From Planctomycetia bacterium (GTDB lineage Bacteria > Planctomycetota > Phycisphaerae > Phycisphaerales > SM1A02), in NCBI GenBank assembly GCA_005776885.1, contig SXOD01000001.1, forward strand, positions 1 through 46,415: 46,415 nt of DNA. The letters run 5' to 3'. This document shows positions 33,462 through 42,066 of this stretch, piece by piece. Each line of letters begins with the position of its first letter. Within the stretch, counting starts at the first letter, position 1. A program made the translations under genes and the position numbers. The notes beneath the pieces were generated by a model. The model saw nothing but the letters and a program-made list of their open reading frames with translations. It made no database searches and was not told where the DNA came from.

Positions 33462-33900
33462 TGGCCCAAGCCCATCCGGCGACTGTGCGAGGGAATCCCA
33501 CCGTGTTCATTCCGGCGAGGATTGCCTGCTCGATCTCCGCCTTGCTCGCACCGTGTTGGAGGCCCCGCCGAACATGGCTGCGAAGCGCGGACTCGAGACC
33601 CGCCCCGAGGCAAATGCCGATCTTGATGAGCGACAGGTCCTTTGCAGCGAGTGGGCCGGCTTGATCGACAGCCTTGGCAATCGCCTCGTGGGCGTTGCCC
33701 AAGTGGGGGAACTTGGCCACAAACTCTCGAAAAGTCGGCGGCGGCTGGGAAGTGGAACGACGTCGAGGCTTCGTGCCCCGCGTGGCCGTGCTTGGCGACT
33801 TGCCGGCACGGGTCGTGGCGGAATCAGAGTGGCCGCGAGAGCGCTTCTCGCTTCCTGCGGCGCGACTTTTCGCTGGTGTTCTTGGTGCCATGGGTGTCAT
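33436..33900 (-). CDS. Carboxymuconolactone decarboxylase-like (AhpD-fold) protein
   Basis: 154 aa from ATG 33900; ATG 33891 is equally possible. The first 50 residues are basic and low in complexity (RTPAKSRAAGSEKRSRGHSD). The conserved part is FREFVAKFPHLGNAHEAIAK, LAAKDLSLIKIGICLGAGLE, SALRSHVRRGLQHGASKAEI and AILAGMNTVGFPRTVAG, matching the CMD fold. The CxxC redox pair of AhpD is absent: that position reads ESALRSH. Disulfide reductase activity is therefore unlikely. It overlaps moaA by 26 bases. Confidence 0.72.
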   Translation of the reverse strand: MTPMAPRTPAKSRAAGSEKRSRGHSDSATTRAGKSPSTATRGTKPRRRSTSQPPPTFREFVAKFPHLGNAHEAIAKAVDQAGPLAAKDLSLIKIGICLGAGLESALRSHVRRGLQHGASKAEIEQAILAGMNTVGFPRTVAGWAWANEQFHRGA

Positions 33901-34017
33901 CAAGGAATTCAGCCACGTTCGCCGTGGACGAACGCGGCGGGATACGGCCGATTCAGGACATCCTACTCCAGATTTATGTCCCGTGTCCCCCGTGTCCCCC
34001 GTGTCCACCCCCCACCC

Positions 34018-34452
34018 TCAATCCCAGCGGAACACGCCCTTCTTCCAGGCGTAGATGTAGGCGATCACGCTGGTGCCCACGAAGAACGCGATGCGCGCCA
34101 GGTAGAGCTTGGCCTCGGCGCTGCCGGGCTCCAGGTCCGCAAACGCGACCGCCCAGGGGTACAGGAAGATGATCTCGACATCAAAGACCAGGAAGGTCAT
34201 CGCCATGATGTAAAAGCGGACATTGAATCGCTTCCGTGCGGAGTCCCACGGATTCATCCCGCTCTCGTACGCGATCGCCTTGACGGTGCCGTCGGCACTG
34301 GGGCCGATCAGCAGGCTGGCAATGATGTTGACCGCGCCGAACCCGATCGCCATCACCAGTACCAGCGCGACTGGCGCGTACGACTGCAGGCTGTCGGCGG
34401 CGAGCAGGGCAGACGGCTGCACGAAGGCCAACAGGTGGGGGGCTGAATCCAT
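34018..34452 (-). CDS. nuoA: NADH-quinone oxidoreductase subunit A
   Basis: 144 aa from ATG 34452. Three membrane helices are seen (VALVLVMAIGFGAVNIIASL, FYIMAMTFLVFDVEIIFLYP, ARIAFFVGTSVIAYIYAW). AYESGMNPWDSARKRFNVRF and FDVEIIFLYPWAV are the diagnostic loop and helix of NuoA in complex I. No nuoB or other complex I genes adjoin, so either the operon is split or this is a stray copy. It is 43 bases from the divergent sulfotransferase-like gene. Confidence 0.92.
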   Translation of the reverse strand: MDSAPHLLAFVQPSALLAADSLQSYAPVALVLVMAIGFGAVNIIASLLIGPSADGTVKAIAYESGMNPWDSARKRFNVRFYIMAMTFLVFDVEIIFLYPWAVAFADLEPGSAEAKLYLARIAFFVGTSVIAYIYAWKKGVFRWD

Positions 34453-34495
34453 TGGGCGAGGAGTCTAGCCTGCGGCCTGAGTCGACCCCACCACC

Positions 34496-35110
34496 ATGCC
34501 CCCCACTGAGCCACCACTGACCGCTCCCGCGAATGTCCCATGCATCCGCCCCGTCACCGTCGTCAGCGGATTGCCGCGTTCAGGCACCAGCCTGGCCATG
34601 CAGATGCTGGTCGCCGGGGGCATGGATCCGATGGTCGATGGCCAGCGCATCGCCGATGCCGACAATCCGCGAGGGTATCTGGAGTTCGAGAAAGTGAAAC
34701 AGTTGGCCATCGACTCCACTTGGGTCGCCGGTGCCGTAGGGAAGGCGGTGAAGGTGATACACCTGTTGGTGCCGTTGCTCCCGACTGACATCGAGTACCG
34801 AGTCTTGTTCATGGAACGAGACCTTGGCGAAGTGACTCGGTCCCAGTCTGCCATGTTGCAGCGGAGTGGCCGCGGAGGCGCGAGCCTGTCGGCTGACGCA
34901 CTCGCGAAGGTGTACTCGCAGCAGCTCGCGGCAGTGCACGCGCACATGGATGCGCACGCCTGTTTCAAGGTGCTCCGTGTTCCGTACGCGCAGTTGGTGT
35001 CTGCACCAAGCGACTGGGCCCGGTCCATCAACGCGCATGTTGGCGGCCACCTTGACGAGACGGCGATGGCCGCCGCCGTCGATCCCGCCCTGTATCGGAA
35101 TCGGACCTAG
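34496..35110 (+). CDS. Sulfotransferase-like P-loop protein, short
   Basis: 204 aa from ATG 34496. VVSGLPRSGTSLAMQMLVAG (22-41) has the PRSGTS 5'-phosphosulfate-binding loop of sulfotransferases. IEYRVLFMERDLGEVTRSQS resembles the 3'-phosphate-binding region that follows in PAPS-dependent enzymes. The protein is shorter than most family members (about 250-300 aa), and a cytoplasmic location is implied by the lack of a signal. Substrate unknown. Its stop is followed by a 17-base tandem duplication that also covers the end of the convergent gene. Confidence 0.7.
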   Translation: MPPTEPPLTAPANVPCIRPVTVVSGLPRSGTSLAMQMLVAGGMDPMVDGQRIADADNPRGYLEFEKVKQLAIDSTWVAGAVGKAVKVIHLLVPLLPTDIEYRVLFMERDLGEVTRSQSAMLQRSGRGGASLSADALAKVYSQQLAAVHAHMDAHACFKVLRVPYAQLVSAPSDWARSINAHVGGHLDETAMAAAVDPALYRNRT

Positions 35111-35144
35111 CTGCGCGTTACGCCCCGCTGCGCGTTACGCCCCG
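35111..35144. repeat. Tandem 17-bp duplication at a convergent gene junction
   Basis: CTGCGCGTTACGCCCCG occurs twice in tandem (35111-35127 and 35128-35144), then its first bases recur. The second copy contains the stop codon (TTA, read on the minus strand) of the phosphodiesterase-like gene; the first copy holds a spare stop. Confidence 0.85.
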
Positions 35145-37276
35145 CTGCGCGGCCCATGCGCCGCCGTCCACGCATCCGCATCCCACGGCTCGCGCGGAGC
35201 GGGTGCGAGCCCACCCGCACGCGCGCGCTCCACCAGTCCCGCCAGCGCGTCTGCGAACCGACGCGCTTCCGCCGCATCACCACGGTGCCGCGCCAATGCC
35301 GCAGCCAACGCGACCGCATCCACCCACCCGGATCGATGTGCCATCGCCGCATCAATGAATGGTGTGGACCGCTCACCGTTCCCGTCCAGCCACGCCACCG
35401 CCAACGCCACCAGGTAGTTCGCGTCCGGCTGCGATGGGTCGACATCAAGCACATCCAGGCAGAGTTCAGCAGCGAGCTCCCACTCGCGAAGCGCGAGCTG
35501 CGCGCGCACTCGGGCCAATCGCGCGGGAATCGCCTCACTGGGGGCCGCGCTGGCCCTGCCCGCCCTCCCCGCCGCGCCAAGCAACCGCAGCGCCTCGTGC
35601 GGCTCGCTGCGCACCAGTGCCGCCTCGGCCAACGTGGCTCGCTGTGACGCTCCAGCCGCACACTCAGGCTCCTGTTCAAGCCGACTCGACAGCGCGCGCG
35701 ACTCGTCCGCACGCCCAGCGCGGGCACTCGCCACGACCAAAAGCAGCTGTCGCTCAAGATTCGCCTCGCGTGTCGCGGCCGTGAATCTGCCGAGCAACCC
35801 CGCCGCCTCGACATCTCGGCCCGCCATCATCAGGCACCGCGCGAGCGGGAGCACATACCTGGACTCGGTCGCGCGTTCGGCCACCAACGGCCGGAACGAC
35901 TCGATCGCCGCACCAGGTCGACCCGTGGACATCAACACGACGGCACGATTGAAGAAGGACTCGCGACGCACCAGCTCCACTTGCGCTTGCGCGTCCTCTG
36001 GAAGCGCGGCCATGTACCCAAGGTCCACCAGCTGCTTCAGGGCCTCATGTGCCTCAAACGGATCCAACCGCTTCTCAGGCGAATGCAACCCGGCATCGCC
36101 TTCCTCCACCGATTCCCACGAGTCGATGAATGCAATCTCTCCAGCAGGGGCCTGGACGCGGACGCACTCCCCTCGCGCCAACAACCCGCGCATCACGCGG
36201 CCGTCCATGTCGCGACCGACCGGCAGACCCATCGCCGCAAGCGCCGTCGGCGTGACATCCGCGACGCAGGCTCCGGCCGCAGACCCGCCGATGGCAAACA
36301 GCGGTCCGCTCGCCACGACGATGCCGTGTTCGCGATGCCATCGAGCCTCCATCGCGGCTCGCTCCTCCTTCGTCACGTCGACGATCACGGGGCGTTCGGC
36401 GGCGGAATGGAACCCGTGGTCCGAGACAAGGAGGACGGACCACGGCGCGCCCGCCGATGCGCTTGCCATCGCATCGAGCAAATCCCCAAGCAATCGATCA
36501 TGTTCGATGTACAGCGCATCCATGACCGCGCCAAACCGACGCTGGTCGGCAGCCGATACATGCGACATCTTCGGCGCGCGGCACTCCATGAATCGGTGCC
36601 CTACGGTGTCGATGGTGTCGTGGAAGACCATGAGGCAGTCGAGCGGCGACGGGGTTGCGGTGGCCTCCACCAAGGCCAGCGTCGCGGCATGCAGGCTCCG
36701 CATTCGCGCCACCTCGTGCACCAGTGTGTGCATCCGCTCATCGGTGCGTGGGGGCACTGCGCAGCCGGCAAAATAGGGTCGCAGCGACGCATCGGTCACC
36801 ATCGCTTCGCTCACGCACGCCGCCCGCACCGCGCCTCTCAACGCCGCTGGATGCACCGACTCACCCGAGCCATCTTCCATGAACACATTGCTGACCACGG
36901 CGCCGTTCACGGGTTCGGCCGGGTGCGACGCGTACCAGCCAACGACTCCTACGCGGCGGCCCGACTGACTCACGATGTTCCAGAGCGCCTTCACGCGCCT
37001 GCTCGTGCTGCTCACCACCCGCACGCCCGCACCATCTGGCTTGGGCTCCACAAAGTTCAGGATGCCGTGCGCGTCGGCAAATCGCCCGGTGGCGATCGTG
37101 GACCAGAGGAGCGGAGACAGCTTCGGTTCCAGCGTGCGCAGCCGGTCGCGCGACCCCCGTTCGATGAGCCGGGCCAGCGATGGCATCCGCCCGGCGGCGA
37201 GCAAGGGATCCATCACCAGCCAGTCAGCGGCGTCCCAGCCAAGAACGAGGAGGGGACTGGGAGCGGACGGCATCAT
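35135..37276 (-). CDS. Alkaline-phosphatase-fold phosphodiesterase with TPR C-terminus
   Basis: 713 aa from ATG 37276 (Met-Met start). LLVLGWDAADWLVMDPLLAA (Asp15 as a metal ligand), SPLLWSTIATGRFADAHGIL (Ser/Thr59-60 near the nucleophile position) and LLVSDHGFHSAAERPVIVDV (DHGFH near residue 284) are the metal-site blocks of type I phosphodiesterase/nucleotide pyrophosphatase-like enzymes. After about residue 410 the sequence is Ala/Leu/Arg-rich and helical with TPR-like repeats (ALRLLGAAGRAGRA, ELAAELCLDVLDVDPSQPDA). Related planctomycete proteins are annotated as alkaline phosphatase family. Substrate unknown. No signal peptide is obvious. Confidence 0.8.
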   Translation of the reverse strand: MMPSAPSPLLVLGWDAADWLVMDPLLAAGRMPSLARLIERGSRDRLRTLEPKLSPLLWSTIATGRFADAHGILNFVEPKPDGAGVRVVSSTSRRVKALWNIVSQSGRRVGVVGWYASHPAEPVNGAVVSNVFMEDGSGESVHPAALRGAVRAACVSEAMVTDASLRPYFAGCAVPPRTDERMHTLVHEVARMRSLHAATLALVEATATPSPLDCLMVFHDTIDTVGHRFMECRAPKMSHVSAADQRRFGAVMDALYIEHDRLLGDLLDAMASASAGAPWSVLLVSDHGFHSAAERPVIVDVTKEERAAMEARWHREHGIVVASGPLFAIGGSAAGACVADVTPTALAAMGLPVGRDMDGRVMRGLLARGECVRVQAPAGEIAFIDSWESVEEGDAGLHSPEKRLDPFEAHEALKQLVDLGYMAALPEDAQAQVELVRRESFFNRAVVLMSTGRPGAAIESFRPLVAERATESRYVLPLARCLMMAGRDVEAAGLLGRFTAATREANLERQLLLVVASARAGRADESRALSSRLEQEPECAAGASQRATLAEAALVRSEPHEALRLLGAAGRAGRASAAPSEAIPARLARVRAQLALREWELAAELCLDVLDVDPSQPDANYLVALAVAWLDGNGERSTPFIDAAMAHRSGWVDAVALAAALARHRGDAAEARRFADALAGLVERARAGGLAPAPREPWDADAWTAAHGPRSGA

Positions 37277-37340
37277 GGGCGGAAACGCTAGCGGAGGCGA
37301 CGGTCGGGCAGTGGCGATGGGACTGCTCGGATCCTCGCAC

Positions 37341-37386
37341 TCCCCGCAGAAATAGAGAAGGGGCGATCCTTGCGGACCGCCCCTTC
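37341..37386 (-). terminator. Rho-independent terminator of the PEP-CTERM-like gene
   Basis: On the minus strand GAAGGGGCG (37386-37378) and CGCCCCTTC (37365-37357) form a nine-pair stem with a 12-base loop, followed by TCTATTTCT. It lies 39 bases beyond the stop at 37425. Confidence 0.75.
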
Positions 37387-37424
37387 ACTTGAAGCGATGA
37401 GTCTCAGCGGCTCGTGCTGATCGA

Positions 37425-38048
37425 TCAGCGACGACGACGCGAAGTCAAGCCAGCCAACCCCAAGAGCGCGAGCGCGCCCGGAGCGGGGATGCCCGTCGCG
37501 CCAGCGAGGATCGAGGCGCCAGCCACATCGTCGAACGCATAGTCGACGAGCGTGCGAGTGTTCGCATCCGCGCCGATGGCGATGCGCATCCACCCGTAGT
37601 GGGTGAGACCGTCAGCTGCAGCAAACTTGAACCCGATGATTCCGGTGGAGTTCGCCAGGACCTGACCCGCGCCTGTCCCGATCTGGAACTGCGAGGAGGC
37701 ATAGAAGAAGGCAGCACTGCCGATCTCCATCCCCTCGTCGAGGTTGGTTCGGCCAGCGGCGGTCCCCGCGTTGGGGTTTCGCATGAAGCCGCTGGTGGAC
37801 GGCCGGTACAGCGAGACATACGCGGCGTTGCTGCCGTAGGGATTGACATCCCAGCCAGCAACCGAACTGCCGGACGAACCAGTCGCGCCGGTCTCGATGT
37901 TGATGTAGAGCCCGTCGATGTTCGCCGGGATCACGGTGTTGAGGGCGCCGCTGTAGACGATGCCAGCGTCGGCCGCGCTCGCGATGGCCACCGCTGCACC
38001 CGCAGCGAGGGCGCACTTGGCGAGGCGCGCATTCAGAGTCTTCGACAT
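37425..38048 (-). CDS. Exported protein with PEP-CTERM-like sorting tail
   Basis: 207 aa from ATG 38048, preceded by GGAG about nine bases upstream. Residues 1-28 are a signal peptide (CALAAGAAVAIASAADAG). The body is Gly/Ser/Thr/Asn-rich and probably beta-structured, with no known enzyme motif. The end GIPAPGALALLGLAGLTSRR plus RR is a PEP-CTERM-type signal: a Pro-rich motif, a hydrophobic helix and an Arg cluster. The usual VPEP is replaced by IPAP. Such proteins are thought to be processed by exosortase and placed outside the cell. It has its own terminator and is probably monocistronic. Confidence 0.78.
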   Translation of the reverse strand: MSKTLNARLAKCALAAGAAVAIASAADAGIVYSGALNTVIPANIDGLYINIETGATGSSGSSVAGWDVNPYGSNAAYVSLYRPSTSGFMRNPNAGTAAGRTNLDEGMEIGSAAFFYASSQFQIGTGAGQVLANSTGIIGFKFAAADGLTHYGWMRIAIGADANTRTLVDYAFDDVAGASILAGATGIPAPGALALLGLAGLTSRRRR

Positions 38049-38361
38049 GATTCAGTACTCCAGATGGAAAGAAAGAGAACGAAACAAACTTGGGACACGC
38101 TCTTGGGTTGGGCTGTGCAGGTCCAGGAAGAGTCCGCATCAGCCAACCCCAGGACGCCAAGGGCGCGTTCCTGTCGATTCCCGCTCCGAGCAAGAATCAT
38201 GCCCGAAGTTCTTCGCCGGTCAAGTACGGGCGGTGATTCGTGCGAGATTTAGATTATAGGACTACGATCGTGGTGAGTTATTGACAGAACGCTGCCTATC
38301 TCTGAAACAAGACGCTGTTTCCCATCTTCATTCTATGGTTATAGGACTACGGATTCCGGCC
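38049..38361. other. 313-base intergenic region with a repeated 13-mer
   Basis: No gene is seen. It contains two copies of TTATAGGACTACG (38254-38266 and 38339-38351). The first gives TATAAT on the minus strand at 38258-38253, a possible -10 box for the PEP-CTERM-like gene about 205 bases upstream of its start; no clear -35 is seen. A small hairpin GAAACA-AGACGC-TGTTTC lies at about 38304-38321, downstream of the K+ channel gene. The section from about 38250 to 38345 is AT-richer than its surroundings. Confidence 0.4.
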
Positions 38362-39153
38362 TCATTCGGCGCTGTCGGACGCCTCGGCGGGTGGCCTTGG
38401 AGCCTCCGCCATCCGCGAAACCTTTGAGTGCAGTTCGCGCAGCTGCTCCCGCATCTCGCGGTCAAACTTGTGGGAGGCCGCGTTGGCGCCCGAGGTCAGC
38501 ACGCTCGCGAACAGGCCGGCGATCGAAGTAAATGCCCCAATCGAGATGACCATGAGCACCACCGCCAGCAGGCGTCCCTCCGGGGTGACCGGGTAGAGAT
38601 CGCCGTACCCCACTGTCGAGGCCGTTACGGCGGCCCACCAGATGACATCGTCGGCGGTCTTGATGTTGCCGTGCGGCGCGGCGGATTCGTACTGCAGCAC
38701 CCCGACGCTGCAGACAACGACGCCGAACACCATGGCGAGCATCACCATCGCCAGGGCGGCGGCGCGGTAGTTGCGAGTGACCGCCAGCGAGAGGAGGCGG
38801 ATCGACTTGATCGCTCGGATCACCCGGAAGACCCGGACAACTCGCACGAACCTGGCGCCGGCGACAAATGGAATGCTCGCCGCGAGGTCCAGGAGTCCCC
38901 AGCCAAAGAGGTATCTGAGCTTTCGTGGGGCCCGGACCAGCCTGACCAAGAAGTCGACGAAAAAGATGGCGCACACGGCGTAGTCGAAGGAGCGAAAGAG
39001 TTTTGCCACCTCGCTGGCCTCGTCCAGCGTCGATTCCGCCACGACCAGCGCCAGCGCGAGGAGCGCCACGGCGGTCATGAAGAAGTCAAAGGGACCCGGG
39101 GCGGGCTCTTGAATGGTCTCACGGGGATGGGCCGTGGAATGCCTGTCAGTCAT
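38362..39153 (-). CDS. Voltage-gated potassium channel-like protein
   Basis: 263 aa from ATG 39153. Six membrane helices fit the Kv pattern. S4 is RFVRVVRVFRVIRAIKSIRL (101-120), with Arg or Lys at every third residue. The pore loop has TVGYGD (180-185), the K+ selectivity filter. The C-terminal tail (HKFDREMREQLRELHSKVSR) is a predicted coiled coil that may help tetramer assembly. No RCK or cyclic nucleotide domain is present. It would pass K+ across the inner membrane in response to voltage. It is divergent from the sugar dehydrogenase gene with 74 bases between starts. Confidence 0.9.
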   Translation of the reverse strand: MTDRHSTAHPRETIQEPAPGPFDFFMTAVALLALALVVAESTLDEASEVAKLFRSFDYAVCAIFFVDFLVRLVRAPRKLRYLFGWGLLDLAASIPFVAGARFVRVVRVFRVIRAIKSIRLLSLAVTRNYRAAALAMVMLAMVFGVVVCSVGVLQYESAAPHGNIKTADDVIWWAAVTASTVGYGDLYPVTPEGRLLAVVLMVISIGAFTSIAGLFASVLTSGANAASHKFDREMREQLRELHSKVSRMAEAPRPPAEASDSAE

Positions 39154-39227
39154 GAATGGCGCAGTTTATGGCCATTCTTCGCCCCTTTCTTCCGCTCCGC
39201 GAAAACGTGGGCTACTGTTGACGAGCC

Positions 39228-42056
39228 ATGACAAGACCCCGCCGCCACGGAGTTCTTCACGGGTCGGTTGCCTGCGCTGGCCTTGGGGTGGCGGCGCTGG
39301 CGACGATTGGCTCGCAGGCTGCTCCCGCCGCTCCCGCGGCACCCGCCGCTCCCGCCGCACCGCCACCAGGCTTCATTGTCGACATGCTCTCGACCGGTTG
39401 GAACGAAGCCGTCGGCGGAGTCGTGCTCCCCGACGGCGACTTCATCCACTGGGAGCGCGGTGGTCGCGTGTGGATCCACCACGAAGACGGCGCGCACAAG
39501 GCCATCGACATCGCGCACGAAGTTGGCGGCTGGCGTGATCACGGATTGCTCGGCGTGGCCATCCACCCGGCGTTTGAGACCAACGGCTTGATCTACCTCT
39601 TCTATGTGGTCGATCGCGAACACCTCATCAATGGCGACTCGCCGGAATACAACCCCAACGCCGATTGGTACTACGAGGCTTCCATCGCGCGCATCACCCG
39701 GTATCGCCTGACGCCCGAAAGCAAGTTCACGGAGGTGGATCCCGCCAGCCGCACGGTGCTGGTTGGCGAGTCGATCACGACTGGATTTCCGATCTGCCAC
39801 CAATCCCACGCTGTCGGCTCTCTTGCGTTTGGCGACGATGGCACGCTGCTGGCCACCTTCGGCGATAGCGCCAGTTACGAGAGCGTCGACGCCGGCGGCC
39901 AGGTGAGCGGCGGCTATGTCACCACCGCGCTTGCGGACGGGATCCTCAAGCCGAGCGACAATGTCGGAGCGTTTCGGGCGCAGTCCATCGACTCCCTCTG
40001 CGGCAAGGTGCTGCGACTTGATCCTGACACTGGCGATGGTGTCCCGTCGAATCCATGGTTTGACCCGACCAAACCGCGCGCCCCGCGAAGTCGAGTGTGG
40101 TGCGTGGGATTGCGGAATCCGTTTCGGATGACTTTCGTTGCGGAATCGGGCTCGCACGATCCGGCAGATGCTGATCCGGGCACGATCCTCATTGGCGATG
40201 TCGGGTGGAACTCGCGCGAGGAACTGAATGTCGCCGACAGCGGAGGCCTCAACTTTGGTTGGCCTGTGTTTGAGGGACAGACCTACATGGACCAATACGG
40301 CGGGCTGCAGGTTGAGAATCCCGCCGCCCCCAACCCGCTCGGCGGAGGGGCCTGCGGCGCCAGTTTCCAGTTCAAGGACCTCATTGCGCAGGACACGCAG
40401 TCGCTTCCAGTTCGATTCCCCAATGCGTGTGCACTCTCGCAGGCTGAGTCGGCACAGTGGAACGGCCCATCGGTCGCTTCCGGCTACAAGGGATTCACGG
40501 GGACGGGCTATGTGGACTTTGGCTCGACGACTGGCGAATGGTTGGAGTGGTCGGTCACCGTGCCCAGCGCCGGGACCTGGACGATCGACTTCCGATATGC
40601 CAACGGGGGCGGGCAGGATCGACCATGCACACTCTTGGTCGATGGCACGATCATCAACTCGTCGCTCAACTTTCCGCGCACGGGCGCATTCACGGAGTGG
40701 CGGTGGGTGCCACAGCAAGCCCAGCTCAGTGCCGGCTCGCACACGATCCGACTTCGGTCGAACATCAACAATGGGCCCAATGTGGATGCGATTTCGCTGC
40801 ACCAGGGAGGTGGTCCCGTCTCGGTGCCTGCAAGCGTGCCCACATTTGTGCATCGACGACCGTCGATCGACTGGCATCACTGGAGCGAGGAAGCTCGAAC
40901 CCCCGCCTTCAGCTCATTTGGGTCGGCCACATCGCCGCTTGTGGGACAGGCTGCGGGCGCGACCGGCGAGAACTTTGCGGGAGCGTGCGCGATCGGCGGC
41001 GCGCAACTTGATGCCGAGGGATTCCCAGCGGCATGGCATGGAAAGCGGCTCATCGGCGATTTCGCACACGGCTGGATTCGTGCGGTCACGATCGACCCGC
41101 TTGCATCGCCCGGTGGCGGCATCACGGCCGTCGAGCCGTTTGACACCGCGTTCGGCGCGGTGGTGGCGCTCGTGTCGCATCCAACCGAACCCATGGTCTA
41201 CGCCATCCGATGGGGGAGCGAGATCGCGCGGATTCACTGGCTCCCCGGCGGCAGCGCTCCCCCGACGGCGAGGATCGAGTCGACCCAGCCGTGGGGGCCA
41301 AGCCCACTCTCGGTGACCTTCGACGGGTCTTCGAGCACCGACCCGGAGCAGGGCCAGCTCCAGTACCAGTGGGACTTTGGCGACGGTGGGACCGCGAGTG
41401 GAGCGATCGCGGCGCACACATTCCTGGGCGCGCCAGGCGCACCGGGAGAGCCGGTTCGATATGACGTGCGATTGACCGTCACCGACAACGCCGGGCTGTC
41501 CCATCAGGCACTCCTGGTGGTGAGCCCCAACAACTCGCCACCGGTTCCCGACATCACCAGCCTCTTCGACGGCATGGAGTACCAGCTGGGCGCGGCTGAC
41601 ATCGTCTATCCGCTTGTGGCCGCGATCAGCGATGCCGAGCATGGCGATGGGAGTGGTGGCGGTGGAGCGGGAGGTGTCTCGTGCGAATGGACCGTCATCC
41701 TCCACCACAACTCGCACGAGCACACGGAGCCCGCGATCGAGCAATGCGACGGTGCCGAGGCGGTGGTCACGCCACTTGGGTGCGGAGCGGAGAGCTACTG
41801 GTGGGAGGTGCGATTGCTGGCGACTGACGCGCACGGCCTGAGCGGATCCGACTCCGTGGGGCTGTGGCCCGACTGCGACGGCTCATCCGCATGCATGGCG
41901 GACTTCGACGGCGACGGGACCGTCGGCGGCAGCGACATCGCGGCGATGCTCGGCGCGTGGGGACCGACGGCTGGCTCTCCCATCGACCTCGACCACGACG
42001 GTGTGGTCGGCGGCGGCGACCTGGCGCAACTGCTGAGCGGCTGGGGTGGGTGCTGA
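39228..42056 (+). CDS. Secreted PQQ-type sugar dehydrogenase-like protein with CBM, PKD and dockerin-like tail
   Basis: 942 aa from ATG 39228. A signal peptide and an (APA)n linker (31-46) precede a glucose/sorbosone dehydrogenase-like propeller (about 50-400: GWRDHGLLGVAIHPAFETNG, CHQSHAVGSLAFGDDGTLLA, RVWCVGLRNPFRMTF, GDVGWNSREELNV, NFGWPVFEG). A carbohydrate-binding CBM6/35-like domain (about 403-525) is set into the propeller, which resumes at about 578-672 (FPAAWHGKRLIGDFAHGWIR). A PKD domain follows (678-762; YQWDFGDGGTASG), then an unassigned domain and a dockerin-like pair (888-942). It probably oxidises or binds extracellular sugars or polysaccharide ends. The PQQ ligands were not mapped individually. 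Confidence 0.83.
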   Translation: MTRPRRHGVLHGSVACAGLGVAALATIGSQAAPAAPAAPAAPAAPPPGFIVDMLSTGWNEAVGGVVLPDGDFIHWERGGRVWIHHEDGAHKAIDIAHEVGGWRDHGLLGVAIHPAFETNGLIYLFYVVDREHLINGDSPEYNPNADWYYEASIARITRYRLTPESKFTEVDPASRTVLVGESITTGFPICHQSHAVGSLAFGDDGTLLATFGDSASYESVDAGGQVSGGYVTTALADGILKPSDNVGAFRAQSIDSLCGKVLRLDPDTGDGVPSNPWFDPTKPRAPRSRVWCVGLRNPFRMTFVAESGSHDPADADPGTILIGDVGWNSREELNVADSGGLNFGWPVFEGQTYMDQYGGLQVENPAAPNPLGGGACGASFQFKDLIAQDTQSLPVRFPNACALSQAESAQWNGPSVASGYKGFTGTGYVDFGSTTGEWLEWSVTVPSAGTWTIDFRYANGGGQDRPCTLLVDGTIINSSLNFPRTGAFTEWRWVPQQAQLSAGSHTIRLRSNINNGPNVDAISLHQGGGPVSVPASVPTFVHRRPSIDWHHWSEEARTPAFSSFGSATSPLVGQAAGATGENFAGACAIGGAQLDAEGFPAAWHGKRLIGDFAHGWIRAVTIDPLASPGGGITAVEPFDTAFGAVVALVSHPTEPMVYAIRWGSEIARIHWLPGGSAPPTARIESTQPWGPSPLSVTFDGSSSTDPEQGQLQYQWDFGDGGTASGAIAAHTFLGAPGAPGEPVRYDVRLTVTDNAGLSHQALLVVSPNNSPPVPDITSLFDGMEYQLGAADIVYPLVAAISDAEHGDGSGGGGAGGVSCEWTVILHHNSHEHTEPAIEQCDGAEAVVTPLGCGAESYWWEVRLLATDAHGLSGSDSVGLWPDCDGSSACMADFDGDGTVGGSDIAAMLGAWGPTAGSPIDLDHDGVVGGGDLAQLLSGWGGC

Positions 42057-42066
42057 CGATGCCAAC

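Noticed and set aside
35634-37291. Long plus-strand frames of 380 and 436 codons
   Set aside because: They are antisense to the phosphodiesterase/TPR gene, and their composition is Arg/His-rich without motifs.
39150-40880. Minus-strand open frame of 576 codons
   Set aside because: It is antisense to the sugar dehydrogenase-like gene, whose motifs are clear.
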